From positions 124,001 to 188,000 of the forward strand of contig JAOTOL010001622.1 in assembly GCA_034440575.1 (NCBI GenBank): a stretch of DNA of 64,000 nucleotides, written 5' to 3'. A program made the position numbers and the translations under genes. The notes under the pieces are model-generated. The model ran no database searches. It saw only the letters and a list, made by a program, of their open reading frames with translations, and had not been told where the DNA came from. Of this stretch, positions 1-13,702 are shown in pieces; position 1 is the first letter of the stretch, and every line of letters starts with the position of its first letter. The stretch is from Imbricaverruca yamaguchii. Its lineage: Eukaryota; Arthropoda; Thecostraca; Neoverrucidae.

Positions 1-1244
1 GCGGGGTGTATCAAGCTGCCATTGTGACATGGAAACAATGTAGAGAATGGTCTATGACAAGGGAATAAAATGAGAATTACGCGACATGCCTCTGGTCTTG
101 GAAATGCCATACCTCAAACTTGGCACCAAAATAGTGTTATCTTATTGTAGCCTTAACATCGAAGTGGACCATGTTTTCCATAGTTTAGTCAGCAAAGCTG
201 CAAATTGTAATTTGAGGGGAGGCTTACAAAAATGGCCATGACATGCAACAGACTATAGATATAGTATGCGCAACATTGAACGTTACTAACTTAGCAAGAG
301 CCAATATCGAACTCACAATTTTTCCTTTGGAAGTAAGCCAGCTGGACTTGACCCACCATTTGTTGGCAACGATGCGCATACATTATGCTAGACATGTTGA
401 GACATTTTGGAAGGTATTCAGTTTGTATCGGCCCTTTTCTGGTTGTAGCCTTACCAGCATCCAAACTAAAAATCTTAAATATTTACCCAAAGCTGGTCAG
501 TTGTGCTGCTCACCGGTGTCAGTAAAATGGCCACTTTCTTTTTTTTTTGGTGATACTCCGGACATTCTTTTTAATCACCATGTATTGTACTCCTAGCCAT
601 AGCTATACAGAGAACGGACCACTCGATTCAATTTGACTTTCCCCTCTACCGCTCTTTGCTCCAAAGACCCCGGAGGGTTGTGCACCCCCACCCCACCCCC
701 ACACGCAAGCACTGGTTACCTGATATCCCGATATAGCTCGCACCTGTGGAGGCTGCGTGTGTGTGTGTTTGTGTGCAGCCGGTCACAACATCACAGTGGC
801 CGATGCTCCCCAGCGCGCCCGCTCCGACACGCTGGTAAATGGCGGTCTCCTTCCACGCCCACCTACTCGTTAGGACCGGTTGTCCGTGAAAAGACACAAA
901 TTGCGACTCCAGAGGGTCATGCGGAGCGCTATCAAAGGGATAACCGCGCGGCAGTCGGCTCCCCTGATTCAGGGGGCGGGACGGTCACCAATGAAGCACA
1001 GCAAATCAGATAGGGATATCACGTCTCGTGGGGCGGCCAGACTGCATCCACATCGCCGGTCGAATCTTCGGACCAAATTAACCAACCAAAGCAAGTCAGA
1101 TAACTGTGTTAAAAACCCGCACATAGCAATGGTATCTACCACCTCTGCGTTTCTGGAAGGTTCGTATGCTAATTGCGATGTGCAAGTAGAATAATAATAT
1201 TTGATTTGGTCCTCCAATTTTTCAAAGTTTCCATTTGTCTGTTC

Positions 1245-1245
<1 letters not shown>
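1..1245. other. Unassigned flank, no gene seen
   Basis: No open frame here has recognisable protein similarity, and I see no RNA gene. The short frames on both strands around 630-1,310 overlap each other and lack any domain signature. The composition is mixed, with a C-rich run near 680-705. Confidence 0.6.

Positions 1246-1246
<1 letters not shown>

Positions 1247-1312
<66 letters not shown>
1247..1312. repeat. (AT)n microsatellite
   Basis: An uninterrupted run of alternating A and T, about 33 units long. Confidence 0.98.
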
Positions 1313-1315
<3 letters not shown>

Positions 1316-1324
1316 TGGGTCATT

Positions 1325-1775
1325 TCTTATGTGTTCAAATCATGAGCTTGTCGCCTCACATGGCGTGACGGGAGCATGTTTTTCTGTTGTTTGCAAGACG
1401 TGCTAATGGCTTCATCTTCAGTGCAGCTTTGAGCTTAATTTGCTAGTTCCAGAATCGATGCGACATCAGATAATATCTAAAAATAGATAACCCAAGTATT
1501 ATGGGAACGGACTTCAGCATTCGTACCTGCCTATGTATATATATGCGTATATACGTGATCAATTCCAATATGTTCATTCATGAGCTAGTCGCCTCACACA
1601 AGCATAGCGTAACGGAAGAATGCTTTTTTCTGTTGTTTTCAAGACGTGCGAATGGCTTGCTTTTCAGTGCAGTCTTGAGCTTAATTTACTGATCCCCGAA
1701 TCGATGCGACATCAGATAATGTCTCAAAGTAGATAACCCAAGTGCTATGAGAACATACTTCAGCCTTCTCACCTG
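1325..1775. repeat. Two-copy tandem duplication, period about 246 bp
   Basis: The block beginning at the 'catgagct' near 1,340 recurs about 246 bp downstream. The shared core 'cgatgcgacatcagataat' starts at 1,456 and again at 1,702. The copies differ by scattered substitutions and small indels, so the duplication is not recent. No coding content was recognised. Confidence 0.85.
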
Positions 1776-1779
1776 CTGA

Positions 1780-2990
1780 GCGGCTTTCTCTAGACTTCAA
1801 TCAACCCCGAATTTGCCTAGCAGCAACATACGCCTGGCACAGTGCAGCAACCGTGGTAAGTTGATCGGACCGGCCCCACCTCGACTAATCTGTCTCCGTC
1901 CTCACCTGTGTCGGCCAGCACGCTAAACTCTAATGCATTTTACCTGACACAGAGCTCCAAGGCTAGTCTCAGAACCTGACACACCTCTTAAATTTTCCTT
2001 CAGTTACTTACTCCTACAGTTACCCCAGCTTTGCATGCATGCTCGAATGATGCTAAAGAAACACAAAGAGCAATGCTACCGTGACCGATATTTATTGAGC
2101 CACATTGTGTGCATGCGTTTTAAAGCTAGCCCTCGCTAGCTCAGTGCCGTTGTTGACGTCTTAACCTGATAAGAGAATGTTCGACGGGGCACAATGCTGA
2201 TAATCAAAGCCTCTTTCCTTAATGTAGTAGGATGCAAAAGCTTCATTCCATGCATGACATCTTCCGGCAATTTGCTCTTCATATAGCTGAGCGATTTGTT
2301 CTTGTGATTATTAATAGTTTTGGGATATCTGAACTGAACTTGAATGTTCAAGACTGAAATGAAGCAAATTATTGGAATATTATTCATTGCTAGAGTAGGA
2401 ATTTGCCTGATTTTTGTTCGACGGTGCAGCATAATGCCTGGGATAATTCAACTAACTATTGCAGTATTGAAGCCTGAACTCATCAACTTAGGCGACAAAA
2501 GGTAGAACAACTTAATCCATATCTTGAGTGGGTTCATAAAATAGAAATATATGGTGAATACCTGGAAGTCATAGCATGAACTTTAGGAGCATCATAATCC
2601 ATTGGAAAATGATACATGAAAAGCATCATCAGCACAACAATAGGACCTTACATATTCTAGAAGCGTCATTAAATCCCACAAGTGTCTGAACCAATTTTGC
2701 TCGGCTAGTGGAATGGGCGTCATTTGATGCCGCAGATATTGTGTTTGCTGAAGTCTATTCGCAATAAATGACATAGACGCCTCTATTCATCAAATTACAC
2801 AATGGATACGCACCTACTTGGTGTTTTCTTTCTCGAAATCTGCGCAACAGCTGGCGACAGAAAACGAGCAGCTTCTTCCACTCGATGTACGAAAGAATGT
2901 TTCTAGCCAATAAAGGACGAGGCCGCCTCACCATGGCCGATCACTGAAGCGAATCGCTTAAGCCGGCATCAGCTGGATTGTTCTGAGCAT
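1780..2990. other. Unassigned, no gene seen
   Basis: AT-rich non-coding sequence with no recognisable ORF, RNA gene or strong repeat. Confidence 0.5.
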
Positions 2991-3510
2991 CCATTGTGCA
3001 CACAGCACCTGTCGGCACTGATCAGATCTGGGCGGTCACTGTGGACACTGATCAGGTTTGACAGACCACTGTAGCCACCTGAAGATATCACAGTTCGCTA
3101 CTGGCACTCAGGAGGCCTTGTAAGTCACCAAGAACACTCAGTAGATCTAGCAGGTCGCCGTGGGCACCTAAAAGTTCTGGCTGATCACGTTCAGGTCTGC
3201 TCTGTCACTGACGAAGCAGTGACGCTCTGCAGCTGACACAGCACCCGTCCGCCTGTTCGTCAGCTATCACGCTTGGTATCACTGGTGACTGATGAACACC
3301 TGCATCTGTCATCAGGACACCACTGAGTGTTGAGAAACACCTGCACCAGTCGCTGTGTGATCACCAAGCACTCAGGCACACCTGAACCGGTCACTGGAAG
3401 ATCACCAGTGACTGAGGAACACCTAAACCGGTCATTGAGGGTTCACTAGTGACTGAGAAACACTGCACCGGTCACTAGTGACTGAGAAATACATGGACAA
3501 GGTCGTCATC
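2990..3510. repeat. Degenerate tandem repeat built on 'cactgatcag / gtgactgagaaacac'
   Basis: Short units recur with heavy divergence: 'cactgatcag' and 'ggtcactg' in the first half, and 'agtgactgaggaacacctaaaccggtc'-type units around 3,280-3,490. It looks like an old minisatellite that has drifted. It lies just before the well-conserved array at 3,772. Confidence 0.6.
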
Positions 3511-3771
3511 ACGTCAGTTACGCTCATGACATTACTGGGTTGGCCTCCCGTTCATCGTCCTATACCAGTGCCCTAGAAGTGACGCTATGCGAGCTCTTTG
3601 GTGGTGCCCTGCAGACATTGGTGGATAATTATGAAAAGGTTGGTGTGGCAGGTGAGAGCCTAAATCATGCCGTCACGCTGGCAAAGTGGCAACATCTGAC
3701 ATCTTCAATCAATACTTGCTGAAGGACCTGCTACGCTTGCGCCATGGGATCCTCCACCAATGTCTGTCGAT

Positions 3772-4905
3772 GGTGCTGCGTCAGTGTAATGTGGGGCGGT
3801 GTGACATCGGTGTAATGTGGGGCGATGTTGCGTCAGTGTAATGTGGGGCGATGTTGCGTCAGTGTAATGTGGGGCGATGTTGCGTCAGTGTAATGTGGGG
3901 CGATGTTGCGTCAGTGTAATGTGGGGCGATGTTGCGTCAGTGTAATGTGGGGCGATGTTGCGTCAGTGTAATGTGGGGCGATGTTGCGTCAGTGTAATGT
4001 GGGGCGTGTTGTTGGTCAGTGTAATGTGGGGCGATGTTGCGTCAGTGTAATGTGGGGCGATGTTGCGTCAGTGTGTGGGGCGATGTTGCGTCAGTGTAAT
4101 GTGGGGCGATGTTGTGTCAGTGTAATGTGGGGCGATGTTGCGTCGGTGTAATGTGGGGCGATGTTGCGTCAGTGTAATGTGGGGCGATGTTGCGTCAGTG
4201 TAATGTGGGGCGATGTTGCGTCAGTGTAATGTGGGGCGATGTTGCGTCAGTGTAATGTGGGGCGATGTCGCGTCAGTGTAATGTGGGGCGATGTTGCGTC
4301 AGTGTAATGTGGGGCGATGTTGCGTCAGTGTAATGTGGGGCGATGTTGCGTCAGTGTAATGTGGGGCGATGTTGCGTCAGTGTAAGTGGGGCGATGTTGC
4401 GTCGTGTAATGTGGGGCGATGTTGCGTCTTTGTGGGGCGATGTTGCGTCGTGTAATGTGGGGCGATGTTGCGTGTGTTGTGGGGGTGTGGGTGTAATGTG
4501 GGGCGATGTTGCGTCGGTGTAATGTGGGGCGATGTTGCGTCAGTGTAATGTGGGGCGATGTTGGCGTGCGAGGGTGTATGTGGGGCGGTTGCGTGGTAAT
4601 GTGGGGCGATGTTGCGTCAGTGTAATGTGGGGGGGGCGATGTTGCGTCAGTGTAATGTGGGGCGATGTTGCGTCAGTGTAATGTGGGGCGATGTTGCGTC
4701 AGTGTAATGTGGGGCGATGTCGCGTCAGTGTAATGTGGGGCGATGTTGCGTCAGTGTGGGGCGATGTTGCGTCAGTGTAATGTGGGGCGATGTTGCGTCA
4801 GTGTAATGTGGGGCGATGTTGCGTCAGTGTAATGTGGGGCGATGTTGCGTCAGTGTAATATGGGGCGATGTTGCGTCTGTGTTAATGTGGGACGATGCTT
4901 CGTTG
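3772..4905. repeat. 26-bp minisatellite array
   Basis: About 40 copies of a 26-bp unit with core 'gtcagtgtaatgtggggcga' run head to tail. Most copies are nearly identical, while 4,380-4,620 contains truncated and garbled units (for example 'tgtgttgtgggggtgtggg'). The array decays at its right edge, where units become 'atgcggggtgctgcattgatg'. No adjoining exon was recognised. Confidence 0.95.
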
Positions 4906-5481
4906 GTGTAATGCGGGGTGCTGCATTGATGTAATTGCCTGCATCAGTGTAATGTGTGCCATGTCTCCCGTTGGGTAGCACTGTGTCAAACCAACATGGG
5001 GCGGCAGTGTGCCATTGTACATGCCGTAAAGCAGCATCGTGTCAGTTTACCATGAGGAAGAACTGTGCCAGTCAGCCGTAAGGCTGGGGGCGTCATTAGC
5101 AGCAATGAGGTCCACTTGTGTAATCAATGAGAGTAGGGGCGGCTAGGAGGGGGAAGTGCATGTATCAGCGATGAGGTTTCACATCACTCGATAAGAGGGC
5201 CATTGTTACATTTAGGGTTACATTTCGCATTCAAAAGACATGGGACGGGGAAGGGAATTAGTCATTGAGGGGGCGATGGCCCGCCCAAGAGTGAAATCCA
5301 GCCACGGCTGGTCGTCATTGCGGCTGTAATGGCGTCCGCAGCTGTAATGGCGTCAGCGCAGCTGTAATAGTGTTCTGTCGGCGTGTCGTCAGCCCGCCGT
5401 TGCCGACAGATGTGGCCTGGGGCGACAGTCGCCTGCGGAGGTATTGGATCCTTCCGACGGAGGTTGGCCCGCGGTAATAGG

Positions 5482-5482
<1 letters not shown>
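4906..5482. other. Unassigned, no gene seen
   Basis: The left part is the decayed edge of the 26-bp array. The rest has no recognised coding or RNA content. Confidence 0.5.
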
Positions 5483-5483
<1 letters not shown>

Positions 5484-5536
<53 letters not shown>

Positions 5537-5756
5537 GAGACAGAGAGAGATAGAGAACGAGAGAGATATATATAGAGAGAGAGGGGGAGAGAGAGAGCAA
5601 GAGATAAAGAGAGAGGGTGAGTCAGAGAGAGAGAGATATAGAGAACGAGAGAGATATATATAGAGGGAGAGAGAGGGAGAGAGAGAAAGAGAAAGAGAAA
5701 GAGAGAAAGAGAGGGAAAGAGGAAGAGAGTGGAGGGAGAGAGGGAGAAAGAGGTGG
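5484..5756. repeat. (GA)n-rich low-complexity tract
   Basis: A perfect (GA)n run of about 50 bp is followed by imperfect GAGA/GATA/GAAA units and two copies of a longer block containing 'gagaacgagagagatatata'. The long Ser/Leu-rich reading frames on the minus strand are products of this tract and not genes. Confidence 0.97.
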
Positions 5757-6504
5757 TCTGTGAAACAAGGGTCGACCCGAAGCACATGATCTGAAATTCC
5801 AAATGACACAATGTTCAACCGCATAATGCGAGAAATTTGTTTGCTTTTCGGCATAAACAAGCAAAGGATTCTAAGCATTATCGACAAGAACTTTCGACCG
5901 TCGCATTCTATGCTAGGAGTGCTCAAGAAAAAGAACAGGATATTTTCAAGATTCCTCAATTGGTTTTAACCACCGGCTTTCATAACTATCCCGGTACAAA
6001 ACATCTTAAGCCTCACCAGCATTTCAATCACATTGCAGATGAGCAGATAGTGTAATGATCAACGCGTTTTTATCGTAGCCGCAATGTTTCCAGGTTTGAT
6101 ATAACCTAACCGTTTGACGTTTAAGCTATTCAGCGACGACCATCTAGCGCAGGTGAGTGGCAACACGTGGCCTGCACATATAAATCGGCCTTAAGACAAG
6201 ACTTTCTCTAAGCTATCGAACTTGAGATTTGAAATGCATTCTGCCTCCCCTAAATCAGAAGCTGTATGCAAAAAGTGGTCGATGCATGGGTTCTTTACGA
6301 CAAGTTGACATAGCGACAAAGGAACGATAAAGATGTAAAATATATCCTATGCTTATTTGCGTTTTCTGATTATCAACATTTCACAACACAACGTTCTGTT
6401 GAATCCACTGTACAAACAGCAATCGCGCTTGTACATCATTGCAGGTAACCAATTTAGAATGACATTTTATGAAGGAGAGATATGATAGGTTTAATTGTAT
6501 GTTT
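5757..6504. other. Unassigned, no gene seen
   Basis: Mixed-composition sequence with short open frames only. I recognise no protein or RNA. Confidence 0.5.
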
Positions 6505-6572
6505 TAAATATATATATAAATTAAAAAAAAAAAAATATAAAAAAATATATATATATATATATATATTAAATA

Positions 6573-6631
<59 letters not shown>

Positions 6632-6733
6632 CATGCGTATGTACATATATGGGTACATATACACATACATATATACATACACACATATATATCCCATAAA
6701 TATTTTTTTTTTTTTAAAAAAAAAAATTTATAA

Positions 6734-6819
<86 letters not shown>

Positions 6820-6833
6820 TATGCCCTTATACG
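6505..6833. repeat. AT/TA microsatellites and a poly(A) tract
   Basis: Blocks of (TA)n, (TACATA)n and A-runs lead into an uninterrupted A-run of about 60 bases ending near 6,803, then another short (AT)n. The poly(A) followed by (AT)n could mark the 3' end of a retroposed copy, but no source sequence is recognisable upstream. Confidence 0.95.
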
Positions 6834-7380
6834 GAATAACGACGCAATACCATTACACATTTTTCGGTGGAGTCTGAGTGTCTGCCTTTCAATGGTGTCC
6901 CCTGAAACACGCGACTAAGCACATCGTTGGGATATATCATGCATCGCGTAGACTAGTTTAATCCACCTTGACTGAGGACGTGTGCAAGGAGTGAAGAATT
7001 GCGACATTCCACCGAATCTTAGCCACTTTGATATTAAAGTGACTCCAAAATGTGTTTCTTTGCGCATCATCGAGGCCAATCGTTCATAGGAGGAAGCTTC
7101 ACCATATTATTGGTGATCCGCACGTGTGATGAAAGCCATTTTTGGCATGCAACAATGGGGAACTATCGTAATTTTGTACTGGTGGTGCGCTGTAACCACC
7201 AAAGATAGCATATTTTCCGTCATTGAATCAGCCAAATTCCCTTTAGCACCTTTCAAGGTACTTAAACGCTTCGTGTGCTCTTTCTATCTTCTATTTGTCG
7301 GGAGGGGTTGCGGGTGGGCCTCAATTGTAATTTCTACATGTTGGCATAGGCGCACCGGAGGGGGCCTAGGGGCCCCCCCC
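6834..7380. other. Unassigned, no gene seen
   Basis: No recognisable gene. Near 7,350 there is a G-run/C-run motif ('ggagggggcctaggggccc'), seen here only once in this form. Confidence 0.5.
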
Positions 7381-7383
7381 ATG

Positions 7384-7665
7384 AGACCCCATGAGACATG
7401 CCCTTTTGGCCAAAAGTGCCCTTTTGACCGATAAGTGCCCTCTTGGCCCGAATGTCCCAAATTTAGCCCAAAAATCACCCGCCTGATGTGCCACGCCTGT
7501 GCCAAAGGTGCCCTTTGGCTCAAAACTGCCCTTTTGGGCAACATTTTTCACGCCCCACCCCCCGGTCAACAAACCTTCCAGTGTGCCCCGGGCCGTAAAG
7601 TGCCCTTTTGGAGCCAGTCAAGTGCCCTTTTGGAGCCGGCCAAGTGCCCTTTTCGGTCCGGGTCC
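7384..7665. repeat. Degenerate repeat with core 'agtgcccttttgg'
   Basis: The core 'gtgccctttttgg' or close variants recurs roughly ten times at irregular spacing of about 15-35 bp. Overlapping open frames on both strands follow from the repeat and carry no recognisable domain. Confidence 0.7.
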
Positions 7666-10600
7666 CCATGGCAAAAATCCTTGGTGCGCGCCTGCATGTT
7701 GGCGATGAACAGAAACGCAAATGGTTTACGTGGTGTTGTGCTGGCAATGCAAAAGCATACTTGCCAGTACTGCTGGATGATCTACACTGTCAGCTCACGG
7801 AGCTCACAGTTGACGTGCCAGACGAGGCTCTGGCACGTACAACGCAGCTGATATGCCAAACGAGACTCCGGGTACATACGATGAAGCTGTACACTGAGAT
7901 GGAAGTGACACACGCCATCCTACGCAGACACGCAATTCTCACATACAAGCAAATGTGAGATGGCACACATGACACAGAATTTAATCACTCGTAATTACAT
8001 AGCACAGTGATGAAGAAAAATTGTCGGATGGTGAGAGAAAAATAACACGCGAGCCATTGCACGAAGGTTCGGCTATGAGATATACAGTACAAGTCCAAAA
8101 TTGTAACGAAACTACGCACTTTTACATGATGTCGTTCACATGCGCAGGCGAAAGGGTTGGGCATTCCATCCAACGTGGCTGGGGTCCTCGAAAATGGCAG
8201 TGTGATTAAGAAGCCAGACATGGCGGCGAACGCGAATGAATAAGTGAGCAATGTCGGGACCTAAGATAAAGCAGCCTACACGAAAAGTTAACGAGTCATC
8301 CACCCTTATGCAAATTGAAACGCGCGCCCGCAATGCCGAAACAGAGCCGGCTCGTTTGTGACTGTTGGAGAAGAAATAAAGAGATATTACGCAGATGAAT
8401 GGCCTCTTCAAAGGTGGGTTCCTGCGGTCATCATCAGGGCTAAATTTCAATTTGTGTTTTTGCTCGGCGGGCGGGACGCCGACCACAGCGCCTCCCGTGG
8501 CGCGGTACCGAAGCACCGACCCCGATAAATCTGCCACAGGCAGGTAATTACACAGCAGCCAATCCCAGTCGCCGTGACAGGGCGCCTGCGGCGCCGCTGC
8601 GGCCGCGCTCTCGACCAATCACAGCGCGCAACGCGGCGAGCCGTTATGGCCGATGATGATATCCCGCGGTCGATCAACCCGCCAGGTGATAATTTCTCTT
8701 TTCGATAATGAATGGTCCACGCCGTGTGGATTAATACGCTTGTATCTCAATGGCTTACGCTTAGAAATCGCTGCGTGATGATATAATAGGGAGTTATCCC
8801 TAAGATGTTGCCGATAACCGCAATGCCAATGTTCAATAACAATGGGCCGGTCGACAAGTAAAAGCGAACGGGCGGGCAGCTGCGATTGCCAGCTGCTACC
8901 CGGAAGAGTGGCTTCTCATGCATGCTCACGACATTTTCAGGACTTGTCCACACCTTTGCAGCAGGTGAGTATTTCAGGTTGTTACTCTTGTGAGTTGTAG
9001 CTACCGACAATTTGGCGACATGCTACAAGCCAGCACACCCAGACTCGTGAGCTGAGGTGGAGCTTTTGTTGGTAGGCGCCATTGTTGGAGACCTAGCGGA
9101 CCTGGAAGGGTTCTGGGCATCCATGTTCGGGGCACCACCATCTTTGCATTGGCCCCACTAAGTTCTTGCTCTCCTACCATGGGACCCTATGGGGTGAACA
9201 CCGCCATTACCAAACAAACTAATGTAACTTATTGACTCCATGCAGTGGGATCAACCAATAATTGTCAAAGTTCTCCATTCATGCAGTCGGGTTTCATTAC
9301 ACTTCGGTTCTTTTGAGCCTTCGCAGATGATTCGTGCCAACGCAGCGGAAGGCTGTGTCGGCGGGTGTGCATGGAGCTAATCCGCCGAAGTTTCGCACCA
9401 CTTCAAATGTCGTCAGGCAGCATTCACAGTGACACGGTGGAATGCTAGGGACAAGCGCGCACCCACCCTGCGATTCGTATTGCCTACCGTAGCCTAGTGT
9501 TCACCGCTAAAGTGTCAACAGCTGTTTCGAGGTGGGAGACACGGCATGGATCTGAAGCCATGTCTTTCCACCCGACGCTCACGGGGGTTATCGTTGCAAC
9601 TGATGAAAAGCCGCGTTAGACGTTCCTCTGCCATTGTGAGCGTTGCCAGGGTAGGGGAGACTGGAAGCGCATTCCCTCCACACTTTGAGAGGTTAACTCT
9701 ACGTCTGTGGGTTGCATGGAACGAATCGGCCGAAGCCCCCTCGTCTCCGCCATCCGAAAATGTGTGGCCGCGCCGGCGTCTGCCCCTGCGTTTCCCGCAG
9801 TCACCGCCGCCGGCGCCGGGGGCAGTCGCCGTGTCCCAGCTGGAATAGTCCGGCAGGTGTACGTAATGGCAGCGCAGCGTCGAGGGGATTGTGGTCGGGA
9901 AATTGCCGCGCTGAAAGCTAACAATTGCTTCTGCAAGCCTCCCCAACGAACTCACAGAAGTAGTAGGTCAGAATAACTGTGTTCTTTTTCGGCAGACTTA
10001 TGAATGGCCACACTGTTTTGCGAAACATCGCGTGGTGAATCTCTCCAGGCCGTGTGCACTTTGACGTGTGGTTGTGTGCACGCCCACGACATTATCCAGG
10101 TGATATTCCAGCACGGGAAGTTTAGACGTACGTCGCCACACCGGACTGCGTCGAGTTCGACGTCGGAGCATGGTTCCCTCCAACTCGGCCTTCGCCTCAG
10201 GCTACGCCCTAAATGGCGCACTGATTACCAACGGTTGCCATAGCGACAGCGAGCCGTCAACAGTGGGCTATCGGCACTGCGTCAACACGATTTGACAGTA
10301 ATTAACTCGCATCTGGTTTTATTTATCCATTGATAACTAACAGCCGTCTGGCGGTTACACATCTCTTGATTTGTTCCGTGCAATTTATTTAGATTTCCTG
10401 CAGGAAATACTGAAACTTGCATCGCCCTTAAATGAACCATCAAGGTACCTCTTGGTGCCTGGGTCATTTAATTTATGTCGTACTGTACGTCGTACGTTTG
10501 AAATGGAAATATATGTAGCAGGCAGTCACCATTCGTGTGCATATTACACGAACACAGGGGATGAAATGGTAAATATATGGGGTGGTGCATCATATTGCAC

Positions 10601-13600
10601 CAGAACTTCGGGTACATACTCGTAGCATCTAAGTCCACATCGAATATTAAATATTGAAAATTGTATACAGCCATCAAGCCTTTCTTTACATATAAGGGAT
10701 GCATGTCAGGTCATGTATGCTAGAAAGGGTGCTGCACAAAACTACCAAGCCTATCGGTTAGCTAGGAAATTTATAATATGAGATGCTCATGACATTATAT
10801 GCGTAGTCACTCAAGCAAGTAGTGACATGGTTATGATGCTTAAAAGTCAAGGTGCTGGAGAGTTAAAAACAGGGCTGGAAATCTCTCACGAAGCCATGGA
10901 GTTGAAGTCCTAATTTTCAACAAATATTTTAGATTGCATATAAAAATGACCACTTAGCATTGACAGGGTACCAAGCCAGAGGATCCAGACCCTAACCCAC
11001 GACCCACTCTGGATTTCTAGCTATGGTTAAACGTGAACAAGTCTTCAGTGAAAGAGTGATTGATCAATGAAATAGGCTGCGTGTTGATGAAGTCGTTCAG
11101 AAATCTTCTCTTTGACTTCTGAGTTGTAAAGGAGTCGGAGAAGAATTGATGTGCATGGGGTGGGATTGATGTTAGTAGGTGTTTTAGATTATGCTAGTAA
11201 CATAGTGGAGAATTATACTAGTTACCCAGGTGTACCCCGCGGTGGATTGAGTGGCAGCTTTTGGGCGTAAGACGTTGAAGAGACGTGTCATGTTTGCATA
11301 GAGAGGTGGGTGATCTCTTTACAACTCAGGATATGTTTCGGGAGGCCAGTCCCTTTTCTCATATGTTATTTTCCATTTGTGGGATTGACCCAGATGTGCC
11401 TGGGTGGCTCTTATTGAGTTGGAAATCTTGATGCTTTGCTGACATTACGACCACACCCAAGCTAATGCAATGGCAAAGCTGACTGGTTACCTTCGGGTTC
11501 GATCCTGACTCGACTTTTATGGGTAATGATAAGACGAAGATAACGTTTTTTTGTTGGGGGGGGGGGAAGTATTCTACTCTCCGTGTTGCTATAGTGGTAA
11601 TCAATAAGCATTCTTCTTGTTGCAACTGATAAAACAGACTGTCAGCTGACCGACTTGACCTGGGATTACCTGAGTGTATCACTGAGGTGTGTACCTAACT
11701 GGCACCGAATGTCCATCCTGTATGTGTTGGAAGATTATCTGTGTTCGTGTTGGGTTGAATCTATGCATGTGCATTTCGTTGGACAGAACGGCTGATTCAG
11801 TTTGTCTATGCAGATAAAAGGCAAGCAGATAATCAAGCATTACGATCGAGGTCGAGGTCCTGCTACTGCTCATTCGGTCATTGTCCACCAGTTGCATGCA
11901 ACGATCGAGCCGAAGAACTGTGCTGGGAATCGGGTGAAGGTGGCGGTGGTAGACCCAATTTCAGCAAAACAATGAGCCACTCCTTTTTGCGGGGATTTTG
12001 ATAATTCTTTTCTAGACTTCGGTATCATCCCGAACTTCGCTGGCGATTTCGTAGGGGATGTTTGTGATCCAGAGAAGGGCGCATTTATGAAGAACGTCGC
12101 CACCGCTGGTGTCTCTGGGCGCGGGCCCGCCTGGGATAGAAAGCGACCACGGGCCTACTCTTTTGACATAGCCGTCGTTCCTGCGCCCCTGGGATTGGAC
12201 AGCACCTGGAAGCTAAAGGCCGTGACGCCCCTGCTTTTTGGCGCGCGAATTACACCAAAAAGGACATGTCGAGAAAAATCGAACTATAAATGCGTACTTA
12301 AGCCATTAGCTCGGCTGCCACAGCATGTAAGAAAGTTATCTAACAGCTCAGATGACATCCTCTCTCGACCTAGAGAACCCTTCACAAGCTCAGAGTCCCT
12401 TTTCCAAGCTCTGATGACCCTTTTGTGTCTCAGAAGGTCCTCTCACAGCCCCAAATTTTATTTCTCTCTTATGGCTCTTTTGCGGCATAGAGGAGCCTCT
12501 CCCGGAATAGATGGCCTTTGCTGGCTCGGAGGGCCATTTCCAATCTCAGAGGATCCTCTTCCACCGCAGAGGGCCCTCGTTGCTCTTGAGGCTCAAAGGG
12601 AAGCATGCATTTATATTTTGTGATATATTTAGACCTTTGTGTCGGCCATCTATCGAATAATTTTTTTTTCGTGCTCGGTGAATGAGCGTATTGCAGACGA
12701 AAATACCTGATGCTCTTGGACATTTTGAACTTAATTGCTCCTTATGATGCTTGGGAAATAGTGCCCGAAATCTAAATTCATCTGGTTATGAGGTGCTAGC
12801 AAAATAACGACGACATTTTGAGTTTAGCGATCATTTCCACTTCAGAGATCCGTAAAAGTAATGACCGAAATCCGGGGCGATTCAAATCGTGGGCGGGCGG
12901 GTGTGCTGGCGAAGGGCCGTACGACCTGAGGGATCCTGGACTCTGGTCCCTATACTCCTCCAGAGCAATCGCCAGTCCTGGTCCTGAACGCGTCAAGTGA
13001 CACGTGGTTCATTGCCGCTTTGGTTAGCTGTTACATTGAGCGGCTGGTGTGACAGCACATCGCCAAATGGAGCAGCAATTCGTCAGCTCTTCAAGGGGAC
13101 AAAGCTGACCACAAAGCAGGCGTCAGGTTTTGTGTTTCACAGCTGATAATGAGAAATTTGGAAAATCCGAACTCATCAAGAAGCAAAGTTCCCTTTTGTT
13201 GCTACGTCGGCTGATTTGCTGTCCGAGCATGCATCGCGCCGCTTCATCACGAGCAACAGAATGAGCCGTGAAGCGGCCGAGGCTCCAACCGTGCTACGCC
13301 GGTCTCGGACAATGACGAGCCGAACAGCGTGCGGATACCCCGAGAAGCCTTTCATCACGCTTCTGTGATGTTCTCCGCTTCAGGAAGACCAAACACACCA
13401 CTGGCGGAAGTGGCTGCCGCCGGCCGCCGCTAACGATCCGGATGGCATTCCGGGCCGGCGGAACGACCCGTATGCGCGCGCCGACAACGCCGTTAGCAGC
13501 TAATGCTGCCATCATCGGCGGCTCGTGCAAATCCGGCCGGCGAGAAGAGAGATCGGCCAGGCCGAGTGGTGCAAGAGTCGGGCTTAATGCCCATTCATCC

Positions 13601-13702
13601 ATCACGACACCAACGATGTGCCCAAGTCTCGCGAACATCGTAATTTCTCCTTATAGCACCGCAATTCGCCCAATGTCGTTATTCGTAATCACTGGGTAAG
13701 TC
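7666..13702. other. 6-kb unassigned region with CpG-rich patches
   Basis: No gene could be identified. CpG-rich patches at about 8,440-8,690, 9,530-9,960 and 13,160-13,700 contain overlapping open frames of 80-146 codons on both strands (for example 9,515-9,955 minus). Their predicted proteins are low-complexity or Arg/Ala-rich and resemble nothing I know. These could be promoter-type CpG islands, unannotated exons or chance open frames in GC-rich DNA. The stretches between them are ordinary AT-rich non-coding DNA. Confidence 0.4.

Noticed and set aside
5262..5959. Ser/Leu-rich ORFs on the minus strand
   Set aside because: They come from the (GA)n tract and have no domain or conserved content.
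9515..9976. Candidate genes in the CpG-rich patch
   Set aside because: Overlapping frames on both strands, no recognisable domain, no clear splice structure. Chance ORFs in GC-rich DNA are the simpler explanation.
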